Positions 30,701-37,593 of a stretch of 41,231 nt of DNA are shown piece after piece. Positions within the stretch are counted from its first letter, which is position 1, and every line of letters starts with the position of its first letter. The DNA lies in the IMG/VR virus record IMGVR_UViG_3300025030_000224, positions 1 through 41,231 of that record. One strand, given 5' to 3'. The DNA comes from a virus. The notes under the pieces were generated by a model that was not told the DNA's origin, did no database searches, and saw nothing but the letters and a program-made list of their open reading frames with translations. A program made the translations under genes and the position numbers.

Positions 30701-30961
30701 GGCGCCCAACTGGCCCAGATCTGGTCCGCCAGTCCGGACAGCAGTAGCTCCTCGGTCAACAGCGCAGCTTCGGCCGGAGTGTCGGCATCGATCTCCGGAG
30801 GCTCCGGGGCCGGCGCTTCCGGCGCGCAGGGGACGCAAGCGGCGCCGGCCCCTATCTACAACGTGCATCTCTACGGTATCAACTTCGGCGTGGATGAAGA
30901 CAAACTGGCCCGCGCCATCTACCCCGCCATGCGCCGGGCTGCAAACGACGGGGTGCGCTGA
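27740..30961 (+). CDS. Tape measure protein
   Basis: A 1073-aa protein, the longest in the window, with a GTG start and a position after the G/GT chaperones that define the tape measure. It is largely helical: an N-terminal coiled coil, a Leu/Ala-rich central part with hydrophobic membrane-like segments (EGLLYGAAILGVYSAAIVVA, MTGGLAAGAGIFSGVLATMT, ~435-475) and a long Arg/Lys/Glu/Gln coiled coil (~620-950). The C-terminus is Ser/Gly/Ala-rich. Length sets tail length; the hydrophobic part may form a channel in the inner membrane during DNA entry. The stop and the next start share one base. Confidence 0.9.
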   Translation: MANENTVSIEYSADGSAAIATAQSIVTEQGAAMDRVAKVTRDATAGMASTWRQFVAERMGEYMRLEGSHGAAMKRMSEEWQAYKASGARAVAQVETATIGYLDRVTNQARTTSATMATVNKAHHDAVQKLIDQSSKYELAGVKASQSVAKAMDSQTATVDRLTAKIRSLVAEAAGIFGAFKLLESGKDATMFAANVEMAERALGVVGNATGRTVAQMARYRDGLKDVNITSMAATSTIAMMARAELDLEQAVPLARLSQGAARMASLTGETISSSEALNRLIRGIITLQPEILNTLGITVTLESAMRDYKQTTGKSAESLSQQQKVQLLFNAALVNGRPLLDLYVKSMDLAAAKISSSARPVEELKLAFGQLFLPELTAGATAFYGTVSGGMRLVREHTAELEAAKMMIKVFSEGLLYGAAILGVYSAAIVVATAMTGGLAAGAGIFSGVLATMTMQLSLTGAAAVVTSAKVGLMGESVMASSTVATAGLMSVKVAMGVLSAFVIGWEFGKMLNAQFQSVRDFGTEVVWGLAVAWHSLVVIWQAGAAVLGNLFDPAAMGQALEQIEVQRIAWQKTWDETRAEQLRENAVGPVAAAAAAPRGDDKAAIQAALQAKKERLRQEQEMQDRAAATAAEKERKRQADITATLVGIRERDLMIGKEKNDRELIQLDMKHQKEINSLLSHKATRAQLDEAYRLQKKERNDLFDDMVVEKAYAIAAAEAQIAQKNFQEQAAWLDKLDAYKLKTGQISEEQALGNRYERQRQILTLQQQGLDIDRAHEKDQVKRNALQAESLRLQLQINGSKVEEANETALLLAKEEDLAFAHAMQMEAIRRTGEEATLHFLGQEQGALAAHYAWKQEELDRQYAYDLGSLTLSTTQKLAKEREYLQRSLQLSIDKSQKQRELDRAEYYAKASYAQTAFANMASAADIFYALSGQKSRAAFRAYQIMKSGETVISTASAAMKAFDDGAKTSYWLGLAYAAATVLYGGAQLAQIWSASPDSSSSSVNSAASAGVSASISGGSGAGASGAQGTQAAPAPIYNVHLYGINFGVDEDKLARAIYPAMRRAANDGVR

Positions 30962-31722
30962 TGGCTAAACCGATCATCCTGGCTGATAACCGCTTCCTCG
31001 ATGCGCCGCCGACTGCCTCAGGTACCGCTGCAGGCTTCGACGCGCTGCACATCGCCGACGGCCGCTCCTACACATTCTGGCAGGCTCCCGCGGCAGGGAC
31101 CTGGTATCTGACGGTGCAGTCCCCGGCGGCTGCCAAGGCCGATTGCCTGGGGATCATCGGCCACAACCTGGGCAGCGCGGCGGCGCTCGTTTCGGTGGAG
31201 CGCTCCATGGACGGGGCGACCTGGTCGACTGTGATCGCCCCTTTCAAGCCGGTTAACGACAAGGCGCTGCTGAAGAACTTCACGTCTAGATACGGCCTTT
31301 ACTGGCGACTGAAGATCGTCACTGCCGGCAGCGCCCCTTATCTGGCGGTTGCCATGATCGGCTCCCGGATCGAGTTCCCCTTCCCCCCCAACTCGCCGTT
31401 TGTGCCGTACTCGGCAAGCGTTGTCGAGGAATCGGCCACCTCCAAAACCGGCAACCCGCTCGGGACGGTGGTGCGCTATTTCCCAATCGATATCCTGCCT
31501 GCCTTTTCCCTGATCGATCGCGTCTGGGTGGAGCAGACCTACCGGCCCTTCTGGGAGGGACACGCCCGGTACCGCCGCTACTTCTTCTGGGCCTGGGACA
31601 CCGACACCTATCCGGAGATGGTCTTCTTCGTGAAGGATATCGGGAAATACGACCCTTCCGTGTCGGTGCTGGCTTACTACGACTCGCTTAAGCTGCAGCT
31701 GCAGGGGGTGATGGAACTGTGA
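30961..31722 (+). CDS. Tail-tip protein, distal-tail-like beta domain
   Basis: A 253-aa protein whose first half reads as a discoidin/galactose-binding-like jelly roll (DALHIADGRSYTFWQAPAAG, TWYLTVQSPAAAKADCLGII, VSVERSMDGATWSTVIAPF). The second half has aromatic-rich strands (VWVEQTYRPFWEGHARYRRY, TDTYPEMVFFVKDIG). Proteins in this spot in D3112/B3-type phages form the distal tail ring and connect the tube to the tip. The next gene begins with a GTG overlapping its stop. Confidence 0.6.
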   Translation: MAKPIILADNRFLDAPPTASGTAAGFDALHIADGRSYTFWQAPAAGTWYLTVQSPAAAKADCLGIIGHNLGSAAALVSVERSMDGATWSTVIAPFKPVNDKALLKNFTSRYGLYWRLKIVTAGSAPYLAVAMIGSRIEFPFPPNSPFVPYSASVVEESATSKTGNPLGTVVRYFPIDILPAFSLIDRVWVEQTYRPFWEGHARYRRYFFWAWDTDTYPEMVFFVKDIGKYDPSVSVLAYYDSLKLQLQGVMEL

Positions 31723-33488
31723 CCTATCTCGCCAACCTCACAGCGCCATGCCGCGTGCCGATCACCCTGGTCAGGGTCACCCTGGACTTTTGTTCCCGCT
31801 CCTTCGGGGTGGCGCCCTGTACGGGAGTCGGCGAGCCCTGCTACAACACCTATCACACCTGCAAGGTCGCCGCGGCCTTTGACAAGAGCAGCAAGATCTA
31901 CGAATTCAGCTCGGCCGATGCGCCGATCCCGTGGCCAGGCCCCAGACCGTATCTCAGCTCGGTGAGCTACCTCCCTACCGAGATCACCAACACGGTGACG
32001 GTGACCGGACGAATCAAGATCGATTTGATCGACGAGCCTGACGGCGATATCGGCATCGATCCCTACGTGCAGCAGAGAGCGTCGGTCCAGGGAACCTACT
32101 TCAAGAAGCTCATAGCCCGTAACCCGAACTACAAGGGTCGGCTGCTGGAGATATACGAGGGATTCCTGGGCGACAGCTTTGAGCAGTTCCAGTTGCGGGC
32201 CAACGAGCCGCTGGAGCTGGTGACGGTCCGGGGGGAGATCACGACTCTGCAGACCGTCGATCTGCTGAAGGGTATCGGCGACATCGAGGTCCCGCCACAG
32301 CAGGATACCAAGCTGTTGGGGGATATCGCCGGTGACGCGCTGGAGATGATCCTGGACGATACCGCCGATGTGCCGCTGCTGCCTGATGCCGGGTACGTCA
32401 AGATCGGCGAGGAGATCATCCAGTACGCCGCGATTGACCGGGCGCAGCGCCGGCTCCACGGATGCACCAGGGGAGTGATGGGAACCATCGCCCTGGGGCA
32501 CGGCGCGAAGGATGCCGTGCAGATCTGCCGCTATTACCCGCCGGCCAACCCTTTCGACATCCTGAAGGAGCTGCTCCTGGTCGACGCTGCACTCCCTCCC
32601 GGACAGGTCGACAGCGCCGCGATCGATCATTGGCGCGACTGGCCCGGCGGCGAGGTCGCTATGACCGCGTTCCTGGACAAGCCGACCAAGCTCTCGGATT
32701 TGCTTTTGGGCGTCAACTCTCAGTCGAAATCCCTTTCCAGCTCGACCGATTTGCCGCCGGAAAGCTTCGGCCTGGTCGATCTGCTTGACTGCAAGATCTG
32801 GGTTGCCGAGAACCTGAAGGTGACCCTTTCCCGCAACATCCCGAACGCACCTGGGCGCAGCTACCGGAGCGTTACCGATGCGGCGACCGTGGTCTCCGGC
32901 TCTGCCAGCGTGGACATGAACGAGAAGATCCGGGTGACCAGGTCGGTGCTCTACTGGGACAAGGACGTGCTGGGCGCGGTCGACACCGCTGAGAGCTACG
33001 TGCAGCGCGACGTCGGGGTGAACCTCGATGCGGAGCGGGAATACGCCGCGACCATCACGGAAAGAATCTATTGCCGCTGGCTGAAGAGCGGGATCATGCA
33101 GGAGGAGATCCTCGCCGACTACATCAGGGATCTGCTGGCGCGCCGGCTCTTCAACCGCCGGGACGCAGCGCCGGTCATCACGCTGTCGGTCGAGCTGAAG
33201 GACAGCGAGATCCTGACGGGTAGCTTTGTCACTCTCTTCACCGACGAGCTGCTGCAGCCGGACGGCACGCCGATCCACACGCGGGCACAGGTCATTTACC
33301 GGGAACCGCGGGGGAGCAAGATAGACCTGAAGGTGCAGCGGCTGAACGTGCGGCGGTCGGCGTTCTATGCGCCTGAGGATGCTCCGGTGTACCAGGATGC
33401 GACGGCCGCGCAGCAGGAATACGGCGGGTTTTATTGCGATGACCTGGGCAAGATGCCCAACGGTGACGTGGGCTTTTTTTATTACTGA
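31719..33488 (+). CDS. Tail hub protein with conserved Cys motif
   Basis: A 589-aa protein starting with GTG 31719. Residues ~25-50 hold CS..FGVAPCTG then EPCYNTYHTCK, the Cys pattern seen in tail hub proteins of siphophages and gene transfer agents, where it can hold an Fe-S or zinc centre. The central and C-terminal parts are beta-rich domains (YVKIGEEIIQYAAIDRAQRR, LHGCTRGVMGT; later VLYWDKDVLGAV). It probably forms the hub at the tip of the tail. The metal is inference; the Cys spacing is visible. Confidence 0.7.
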   Translation: MTYLANLTAPCRVPITLVRVTLDFCSRSFGVAPCTGVGEPCYNTYHTCKVAAAFDKSSKIYEFSSADAPIPWPGPRPYLSSVSYLPTEITNTVTVTGRIKIDLIDEPDGDIGIDPYVQQRASVQGTYFKKLIARNPNYKGRLLEIYEGFLGDSFEQFQLRANEPLELVTVRGEITTLQTVDLLKGIGDIEVPPQQDTKLLGDIAGDALEMILDDTADVPLLPDAGYVKIGEEIIQYAAIDRAQRRLHGCTRGVMGTIALGHGAKDAVQICRYYPPANPFDILKELLLVDAALPPGQVDSAAIDHWRDWPGGEVAMTAFLDKPTKLSDLLLGVNSQSKSLSSSTDLPPESFGLVDLLDCKIWVAENLKVTLSRNIPNAPGRSYRSVTDAATVVSGSASVDMNEKIRVTRSVLYWDKDVLGAVDTAESYVQRDVGVNLDAEREYAATITERIYCRWLKSGIMQEEILADYIRDLLARRLFNRRDAAPVITLSVELKDSEILTGSFVTLFTDELLQPDGTPIHTRAQVIYREPRGSKIDLKVQRLNVRRSAFYAPEDAPVYQDATAAQQEYGGFYCDDLGKMPNGDVGFFYY

Positions 33489-33502
33489 ATGAGGAGCAAC
33501 TG

Positions 33503-34486
33503 ATGGCGTGGGATCCTATTGAAGAGACCGAGCTGACTCCCGGGTACCCGGTGCTAAAGCATATGCGGCAGGCCTGGAACTCGCTGAAATTTCTCTATGG
33601 CCAGATCGGGACCCTGGCCGCCAGCGGCATCCCGAACGGCTCGTTCGAGGTGGACTCCGACGGCAACGGCCAGCCGGACAACTGGACCCTGAACACTTAC
33701 CCGGGCGGCTCCGGTTCCCTCGTGACCGACGTGCCGGCACACGGTGCCACCGCGCTCAAGATCGTGCATCCCGGCGGGGTTGGAAACGGCGGCGGCTATT
33801 ACGAGAGCGACTACTGCGCCTGTTCGCAGGTACAGAAGAGCGTCCTCAGCTTCATCCACTGGGCCACTGCCGCAGGGATGCACAACATGGTACAGGTGCG
33901 GTTCTTTAGTAAGGCGAAAGTTTTCATCTCCACCTCGGTACTGTACGAAAGCAGCGCCAATCCAACAACTCCGACCTGCTTCGTTACCTCGTTCACTCCT
34001 CCGGCCAATGCACGGTATTACAAACTCGATCTGGTAGGGGGGCATTCCGACACCAACGTTGCCGGCACGGCATATTTCGACGGTGTGGGGCTTGCCGGGA
34101 TCGAGGCGCTGGCTGCGCGATCGACGCCGATTACCATCGCTTCGGCATCTATCGGCGGGAATGCCTGGGCCGATGTAGGTTCTGCGAATATTCAAGTCCC
34201 CTTTTGCAGCATACCGGTAGTGCTGTCGCTGACGGCGTCCCTTAGTGGTTCGGGTACGGAGTTCGAAGATTTTCAGACTGCCTATCAGAGATTCAGGGTC
34301 GGTACCTCTTACAGTAATGAAGTCGCATCTCCTTATCCGGTGCTTTCCAATTTCTTGCTACCGCTGCAGGTGGGCACCCAGGGTTTGCAAACCATCACGG
34401 TGTTTATGCAGCTGAAGGCGAAAAATGCAGGCACTGCCGTCGGCAGTGTGTCTGACGCTGCTGCATGTTGCCGGATAAATATCTAA
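33503..34486 (+). CDS. Tail-tip protein with carbohydrate-binding-like domain
   Basis: A 327-aa protein. Residues ~1-40 may dock to the tail (DPIEETELTPGYPVLKHMRQ). Residues ~42-205 resemble a carbohydrate-binding jelly roll (GIPNGSFEVDSDGNGQPDNW, then ALKIVHPGGVGNGGGYYESD). The rest is a Ser/Gly-rich beta domain (SIGGNAWADVGSANIQVPF). Probable receptor or surface-contact protein. AGGAGC site upstream. Confidence 0.55.
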   Translation: MAWDPIEETELTPGYPVLKHMRQAWNSLKFLYGQIGTLAASGIPNGSFEVDSDGNGQPDNWTLNTYPGGSGSLVTDVPAHGATALKIVHPGGVGNGGGYYESDYCACSQVQKSVLSFIHWATAAGMHNMVQVRFFSKAKVFISTSVLYESSANPTTPTCFVTSFTPPANARYYKLDLVGGHSDTNVAGTAYFDGVGLAGIEALAARSTPITIASASIGGNAWADVGSANIQVPFCSIPVVLSLTASLSGSGTEFEDFQTAYQRFRVGTSYSNEVASPYPVLSNFLLPLQVGTQGLQTITVFMQLKAKNAGTAVGSVSDAAACCRINI

Positions 34487-34497
34487 AGGGAGCAGGT

Positions 34498-34725
34498 ATG
34501 ACTAGGATTTTGGTTATCAAAAACGTCGCACAGATTCTGGCATGGCTGGTTGGTGAGTCTGCCGAGTCGGCAGAGCTGCACATCAAGAACGGCTACCCGG
34601 AGCTTTTGCCGGCATGGGAGGCCGGTGAGGTAACCGCAGTCGAGGTAGAGGTGTCGGCAGGTGATGAGTATCACCCTGAGAGGTTTGAAGTCACTCCGGA
34701 AGGGATAAGGAGACGCAGCGCATGA
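34498..34725 (+). CDS. Small tail-cassette protein
   Basis: A 75-aa protein; start at 34498 chosen for the GGGAGCAGGT site and because it follows the previous stop closely. It has a short alpha/beta fold (MTRILVIKNVAQILAWLVGE, VTAVEVEVSAGDEYHPE) and shares ATGA with the next gene. No domain recognised; probably a structural or assembly partner of the adjacent adhesin. Confidence 0.5.
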   Translation: MTRILVIKNVAQILAWLVGESAESAELHIKNGYPELLPAWEAGEVTAVEVEVSAGDEYHPERFEVTPEGIRRRSA

Positions 34726-35003
34726 ACATCCTTGAACTGACCGCCGGCGACACCAAACCGACGAAATGCCAATACACCGAGAACCTGACAGGCCACGTCA
34801 TCGTGCTGCAGATCGGCTACCCGACCCCGCTGCAAAAGGTAGCCGTCATCACCTCAGCGATCGGCGGGACATTCGAGTTTCCGTGGGCGATCAACGACCT
34901 GCAGCAGGGCGAGTGGGACGCCGACCTGATCATCACAGATGCAGACGGAAAGATGGAGACCACCGATAAATTCAGGATCAACATCGAGGGGAGGATAGCA
35001 TGA
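34722..35003 (+). CDS. Small beta-rich protein, baseplate-type domain
   Basis: A 93-aa protein (MNILELTAGDTKPTKCQYTE, then VAVITSAIGGTFEFPWAIND and GEWDADLIITDADGKM). The start-to-end strand pattern resembles the N-terminal attachment domain of phage upper-baseplate or receptor-binding proteins (BppU type), often used to mount fibres on tails. It overlaps both neighbours by four bases, so it is translated together with the Thr-rich protein and may anchor it. Confidence 0.5.
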   Translation: MNILELTAGDTKPTKCQYTENLTGHVIVLQIGYPTPLQKVAVITSAIGGTFEFPWAINDLQQGEWDADLIITDADGKMETTDKFRINIEGRIA

Positions 35004-36514
35004 GCCGGATGGTAGCGATCAGCTCTTCACGCCCGTCCGTGAGCATTGACCCGCGCACCGGGATCTTGATGGTTCGGGGATTCGGTAGTGAGCCCGGCCT
35101 GACAGTCGGCGAAGCCTATAGCCAGGCAGAGGAAAACGCTTTTTTTGCCGCCGGGTACAGCATGGTGATACGTATGGATCTGCTGGTAGCAACCACAACT
35201 ACAGCCGCGCCTGGTACCACGACCGCAGTGCCGACTACTACGACTACGACTGCTGCGCCTGGGACCACAACGACCACAACGGCAGGGCCGGATACAGTGC
35301 CAAACTCCTTCAGTTTTAGCGACGTGAACAACATCTCGGTGAGCACACTATACATATCCGACACTATAACCATCTCTGGTATTAATGCGGCTGCCGCGAT
35401 TTCAATTGCCGGGAATGGAGGGGAATACCGGGTGAACGGCGGTGCCTGGAGGAGTACCTCAAGCACGGTAAGCAATGGCGACACTGTGACTCTCCGTATG
35501 ACATCGTCTCCGTTCAATTCCGCAATAAGCAGCACCACACTGACCATCGGCACTGTATCTGACGTTTGGAGCATGACGACCGAAACTGCGGCAACGACCA
35601 CTACGGCAGCGCCGACGACTACGACTGCCGCTCCGACAACCACGACTACGACCGCTGCTCCGACAACTACGACCACCACGACAACCACTGTCGCTCCGAA
35701 TGTCGCGCCCACTTCGACGATCGTATTCAGCGACTTCTCTGAACCTGTTACGACCACGACTACTGCGGCGCCGACAACTACGACCACGACGGCAGCTCCG
35801 ACCACGACTACCACCACGGCGGCTCCGACAACCACGACTACGACCGCGGCTCCGACAACTACGACTGCTGCTCCGACAACTACGACCACCACGACAACCA
35901 CTGTCGCTCCGAATGTCGCGCCCACTTCGACGATCGTATTCAGCGACTTCTCTGAACCTGTTACGACCACAACTACTGCGGCGCCGACAACTACGACCAC
36001 GACGGCAGCTCCGACCACGACTACGGCGGCTCCAACGACTACGACCACCACGACCACTACTACGACTACCGCAGCGCCGACAACGACGACCACGACTACT
36101 ACGGCCGCGCCAAATGTGGCCCCGACATCAACTATAGTTTTTAGTGATTTCAGCGAGTCTGGCGGCACTACTACGACAACATCAGCGCCGACGACAACCA
36201 CGACCGCTGCGCCTGGCGACATAACGCCAAATACTTTCAGTTTCAATCCTGCTTATGATCAGAATTTCAGCACTCTGATCGAGTCGAACTCTATTGCCAT
36301 TGCGGGCTTGAGTTCCACTGCGGCTGTCTCCATCTCCGGAGGCTCGTACTCGAAAAATGGCGGTGCCTATGTCAGTTCGGCGGGTACCGTAACTAACGGT
36401 GATACCTTGAAGGTAAGGGTTCTAACTTCCGGTGGCTATGATGAAACGACCACTGCAACGCTCACTGTCGGAACGTTTTCAGCTCCTTTCAGTGCAACGA
36501 CATATTACGAATAG
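35000..36514 (+). CDS. Thr-rich mucin-like adhesin or fibre protein
   Basis: A 504-aa protein. Residues ~1-62 form a small N-terminal domain (SVSIDPRTGILMVRGFGSEP). Two similar Ig-like beta domains flank the middle: ~100-195 (NSFSFSDVNNISVSTLYISD) and ~407-504 (NTFSFNPAYDQNFSTLIESN). Between and before them lie long Thr tracts of TTTTTAAP type, with the block APNVAPTSTIVFSDFSE repeated three times. Such Thr/Pro/Ala tracts look like mucin O-glycosylation targets and stiff linkers. There is no signal peptide, so it should be part of the virion. Probable phage adhesin and likely substrate of the 39381 enzyme. Confidence 0.6.
   Translation: MSRMVAISSSRPSVSIDPRTGILMVRGFGSEPGLTVGEAYSQAEENAFFAAGYSMVIRMDLLVATTTTAAPGTTTAVPTTTTTTAAPGTTTTTTAGPDTVPNSFSFSDVNNISVSTLYISDTITISGINAAAAISIAGNGGEYRVNGGAWRSTSSTVSNGDTVTLRMTSSPFNSAISSTTLTIGTVSDVWSMTTETAATTTTAAPTTTTAAPTTTTTTAAPTTTTTTTTTVAPNVAPTSTIVFSDFSEPVTTTTTAAPTTTTTTAAPTTTTTTAAPTTTTTTAAPTTTTAAPTTTTTTTTTVAPNVAPTSTIVFSDFSEPVTTTTTAAPTTTTTTAAPTTTTAAPTTTTTTTTTTTTAAPTTTTTTTTAAPNVAPTSTIVFSDFSESGGTTTTTSAPTTTTTAAPGDITPNTFSFNPAYDQNFSTLIESNSIAIAGLSSTAAVSISGGSYSKNGGAYVSSAGTVTNGDTLKVRVLTSGGYDETTTATLTVGTFSAPFSATTYYE
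35654..36024 (+). repeat. Duplicated Thr-codon repeats
   Basis: A 104-bp segment (35654-35757) recurs without change at 35867-35970, 213 bases on; with one mismatch the match continues ~50 bases further. The unit encodes Thr/Ala/Pro tracts and the block ending TSTIVFSDFSEPV; a third, diverged copy of this block lies near 36110-36165. The exact match points to recent duplication, and the 213-bp offset equals 71 codons, so the frame is kept. Confidence 0.8.
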
Positions 36515-36523
36515 GAGGATTGT

Positions 36524-37519
36524 ATGGATGCAAAATTGACGGGTGCAGTTAGCGGAATTCAGTCCGGGGATGCAGTGACGCTGATTGAGATAGTGTGGAA
36601 GCTGGGAGGCGAGACTGAAGCAGCAGCGCAAGCCGCAGGCCGGGGATGGATACTAACAAGTTATGCCAACAGAGCCGCGCTGTCTGCAGCGATGACAGCG
36701 GCGGGAAATACCCTCCCAGCAGGAATGACGGATTCCTTTATTACATACGGTGACCCTGGGATCGCTGCAATAGCCGCATTTCCAAGCGCGGGATATGCGC
36801 TGTCTTCAGTAAACCTCGTCTCAGGACAGACCTATACGCCTGCTGTCAGGGTGACAGAGAGCAGAAGCGGATCTGGTGCTTATGCTGGAGGGTGGTCTGC
36901 AGCTTCACCGTTTATTGTTTGGTCTGTTTATGACAGCTTCACAGACACTGATGGCACACTCCTAAACAATCACATCAGTAACACCGGGCATGGGTGGGTG
37001 AAATACCTGAAGTCTGGCGCCGCGAATGCTGAAGAACCAGGAACAGCCGTTATTGCATCTGGCGTTCTGAAAATGGGAGATGTTACAAATTGGTCTTCCT
37101 ACTACAACGGCTGGACACCTCCAAGTGCAAACTATACGGTTCAGCTAGTTTTCACGATCAGTACATTAGGGAACAGCGCTGGGGGCGTGATGGGTAGAGT
37201 GGATCCCGCTACTGGCACTTTTTATGGTTTTCAGCTGATGGGGCAAAGCGCAGGAAATTACTACCTGTTTAAGAACGTGAATGGCGTGCAGACTGTATTG
37301 GCGACAGGAACTATAAGCACCCCCGCTGTCGGCAACTATACCGTAGCTCTGGTCATGAATGGCACGTCTATCGTTGGCAAAATAAACGGTACGGTTATAG
37401 CTTCCGTTACTGATGCATCGATAACTGCTGCGGGCAAAGCTGGTATCAGAGGCGATTGGACAGGTGTGGCTCCTGCGGGGATAACGCATATTGATTCCTA
37501 CATGGTTTTTACTAACTAG
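36524..37519 (+). CDS. Concanavalin-like receptor-binding candidate
   Basis: A 331-aa protein behind AGGAGG. Residues ~1-130 (KLTGAVSGIQSGDAVTLIEI, GYALSSVNLVSGQTYTPAVR) form a fibronectin-like or fibre-mount part. Residues ~135-330 read as a concanavalin/LamG-like jelly roll (VYDSFTDTDGTLLNNHISNT, TVQLVFTISTLGNSAGGVMG, YYLFKNVNGVQTVLATGTIS). Such domains bind sugars. It is clearly less GC-rich than the head genes, a sign of recent exchange. Likely host receptor binder. Confidence 0.6.
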   Translation: MDAKLTGAVSGIQSGDAVTLIEIVWKLGGETEAAAQAAGRGWILTSYANRAALSAAMTAAGNTLPAGMTDSFITYGDPGIAAIAAFPSAGYALSSVNLVSGQTYTPAVRVTESRSGSGAYAGGWSAASPFIVWSVYDSFTDTDGTLLNNHISNTGHGWVKYLKSGAANAEEPGTAVIASGVLKMGDVTNWSSYYNGWTPPSANYTVQLVFTISTLGNSAGGVMGRVDPATGTFYGFQLMGQSAGNYYLFKNVNGVQTVLATGTISTPAVGNYTVALVMNGTSIVGKINGTVIASVTDASITAAGKAGIRGDWTGVAPAGITHIDSYMVFTN

Positions 37520-37593
37520 GCGCATCCATAAAAAAGGTGTTAATGTGCGTTTTGCGGTAGTCCTGGTATTTCAGTAACCATAGGTGGTTCTGT
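37520..37593. other. Gap before SGNH gene
   Basis: 74 AT-rich bases. A six-A run and a TAATGTGCG stretch are seen, but no strong promoter or terminator. It separates the fibre-type genes from the lipoprotein gene and may mark a module boundary. Confidence 0.3.

Noticed and set aside
35654-36024. CRISPR-like or minisatellite array
   Set aside because: Repeats are in frame, unequal in length and encode Thr/Ala/Pro tracts; no spacers of constant size and no cas genes.
35116-36246. Long leftward open frame of Val-rich sequence opposite the Thr-rich gene
   Set aside because: It is the reverse reading of Thr codons (ACN gives Val or similar), has no ribosome-binding site, and follows the repeats exactly.
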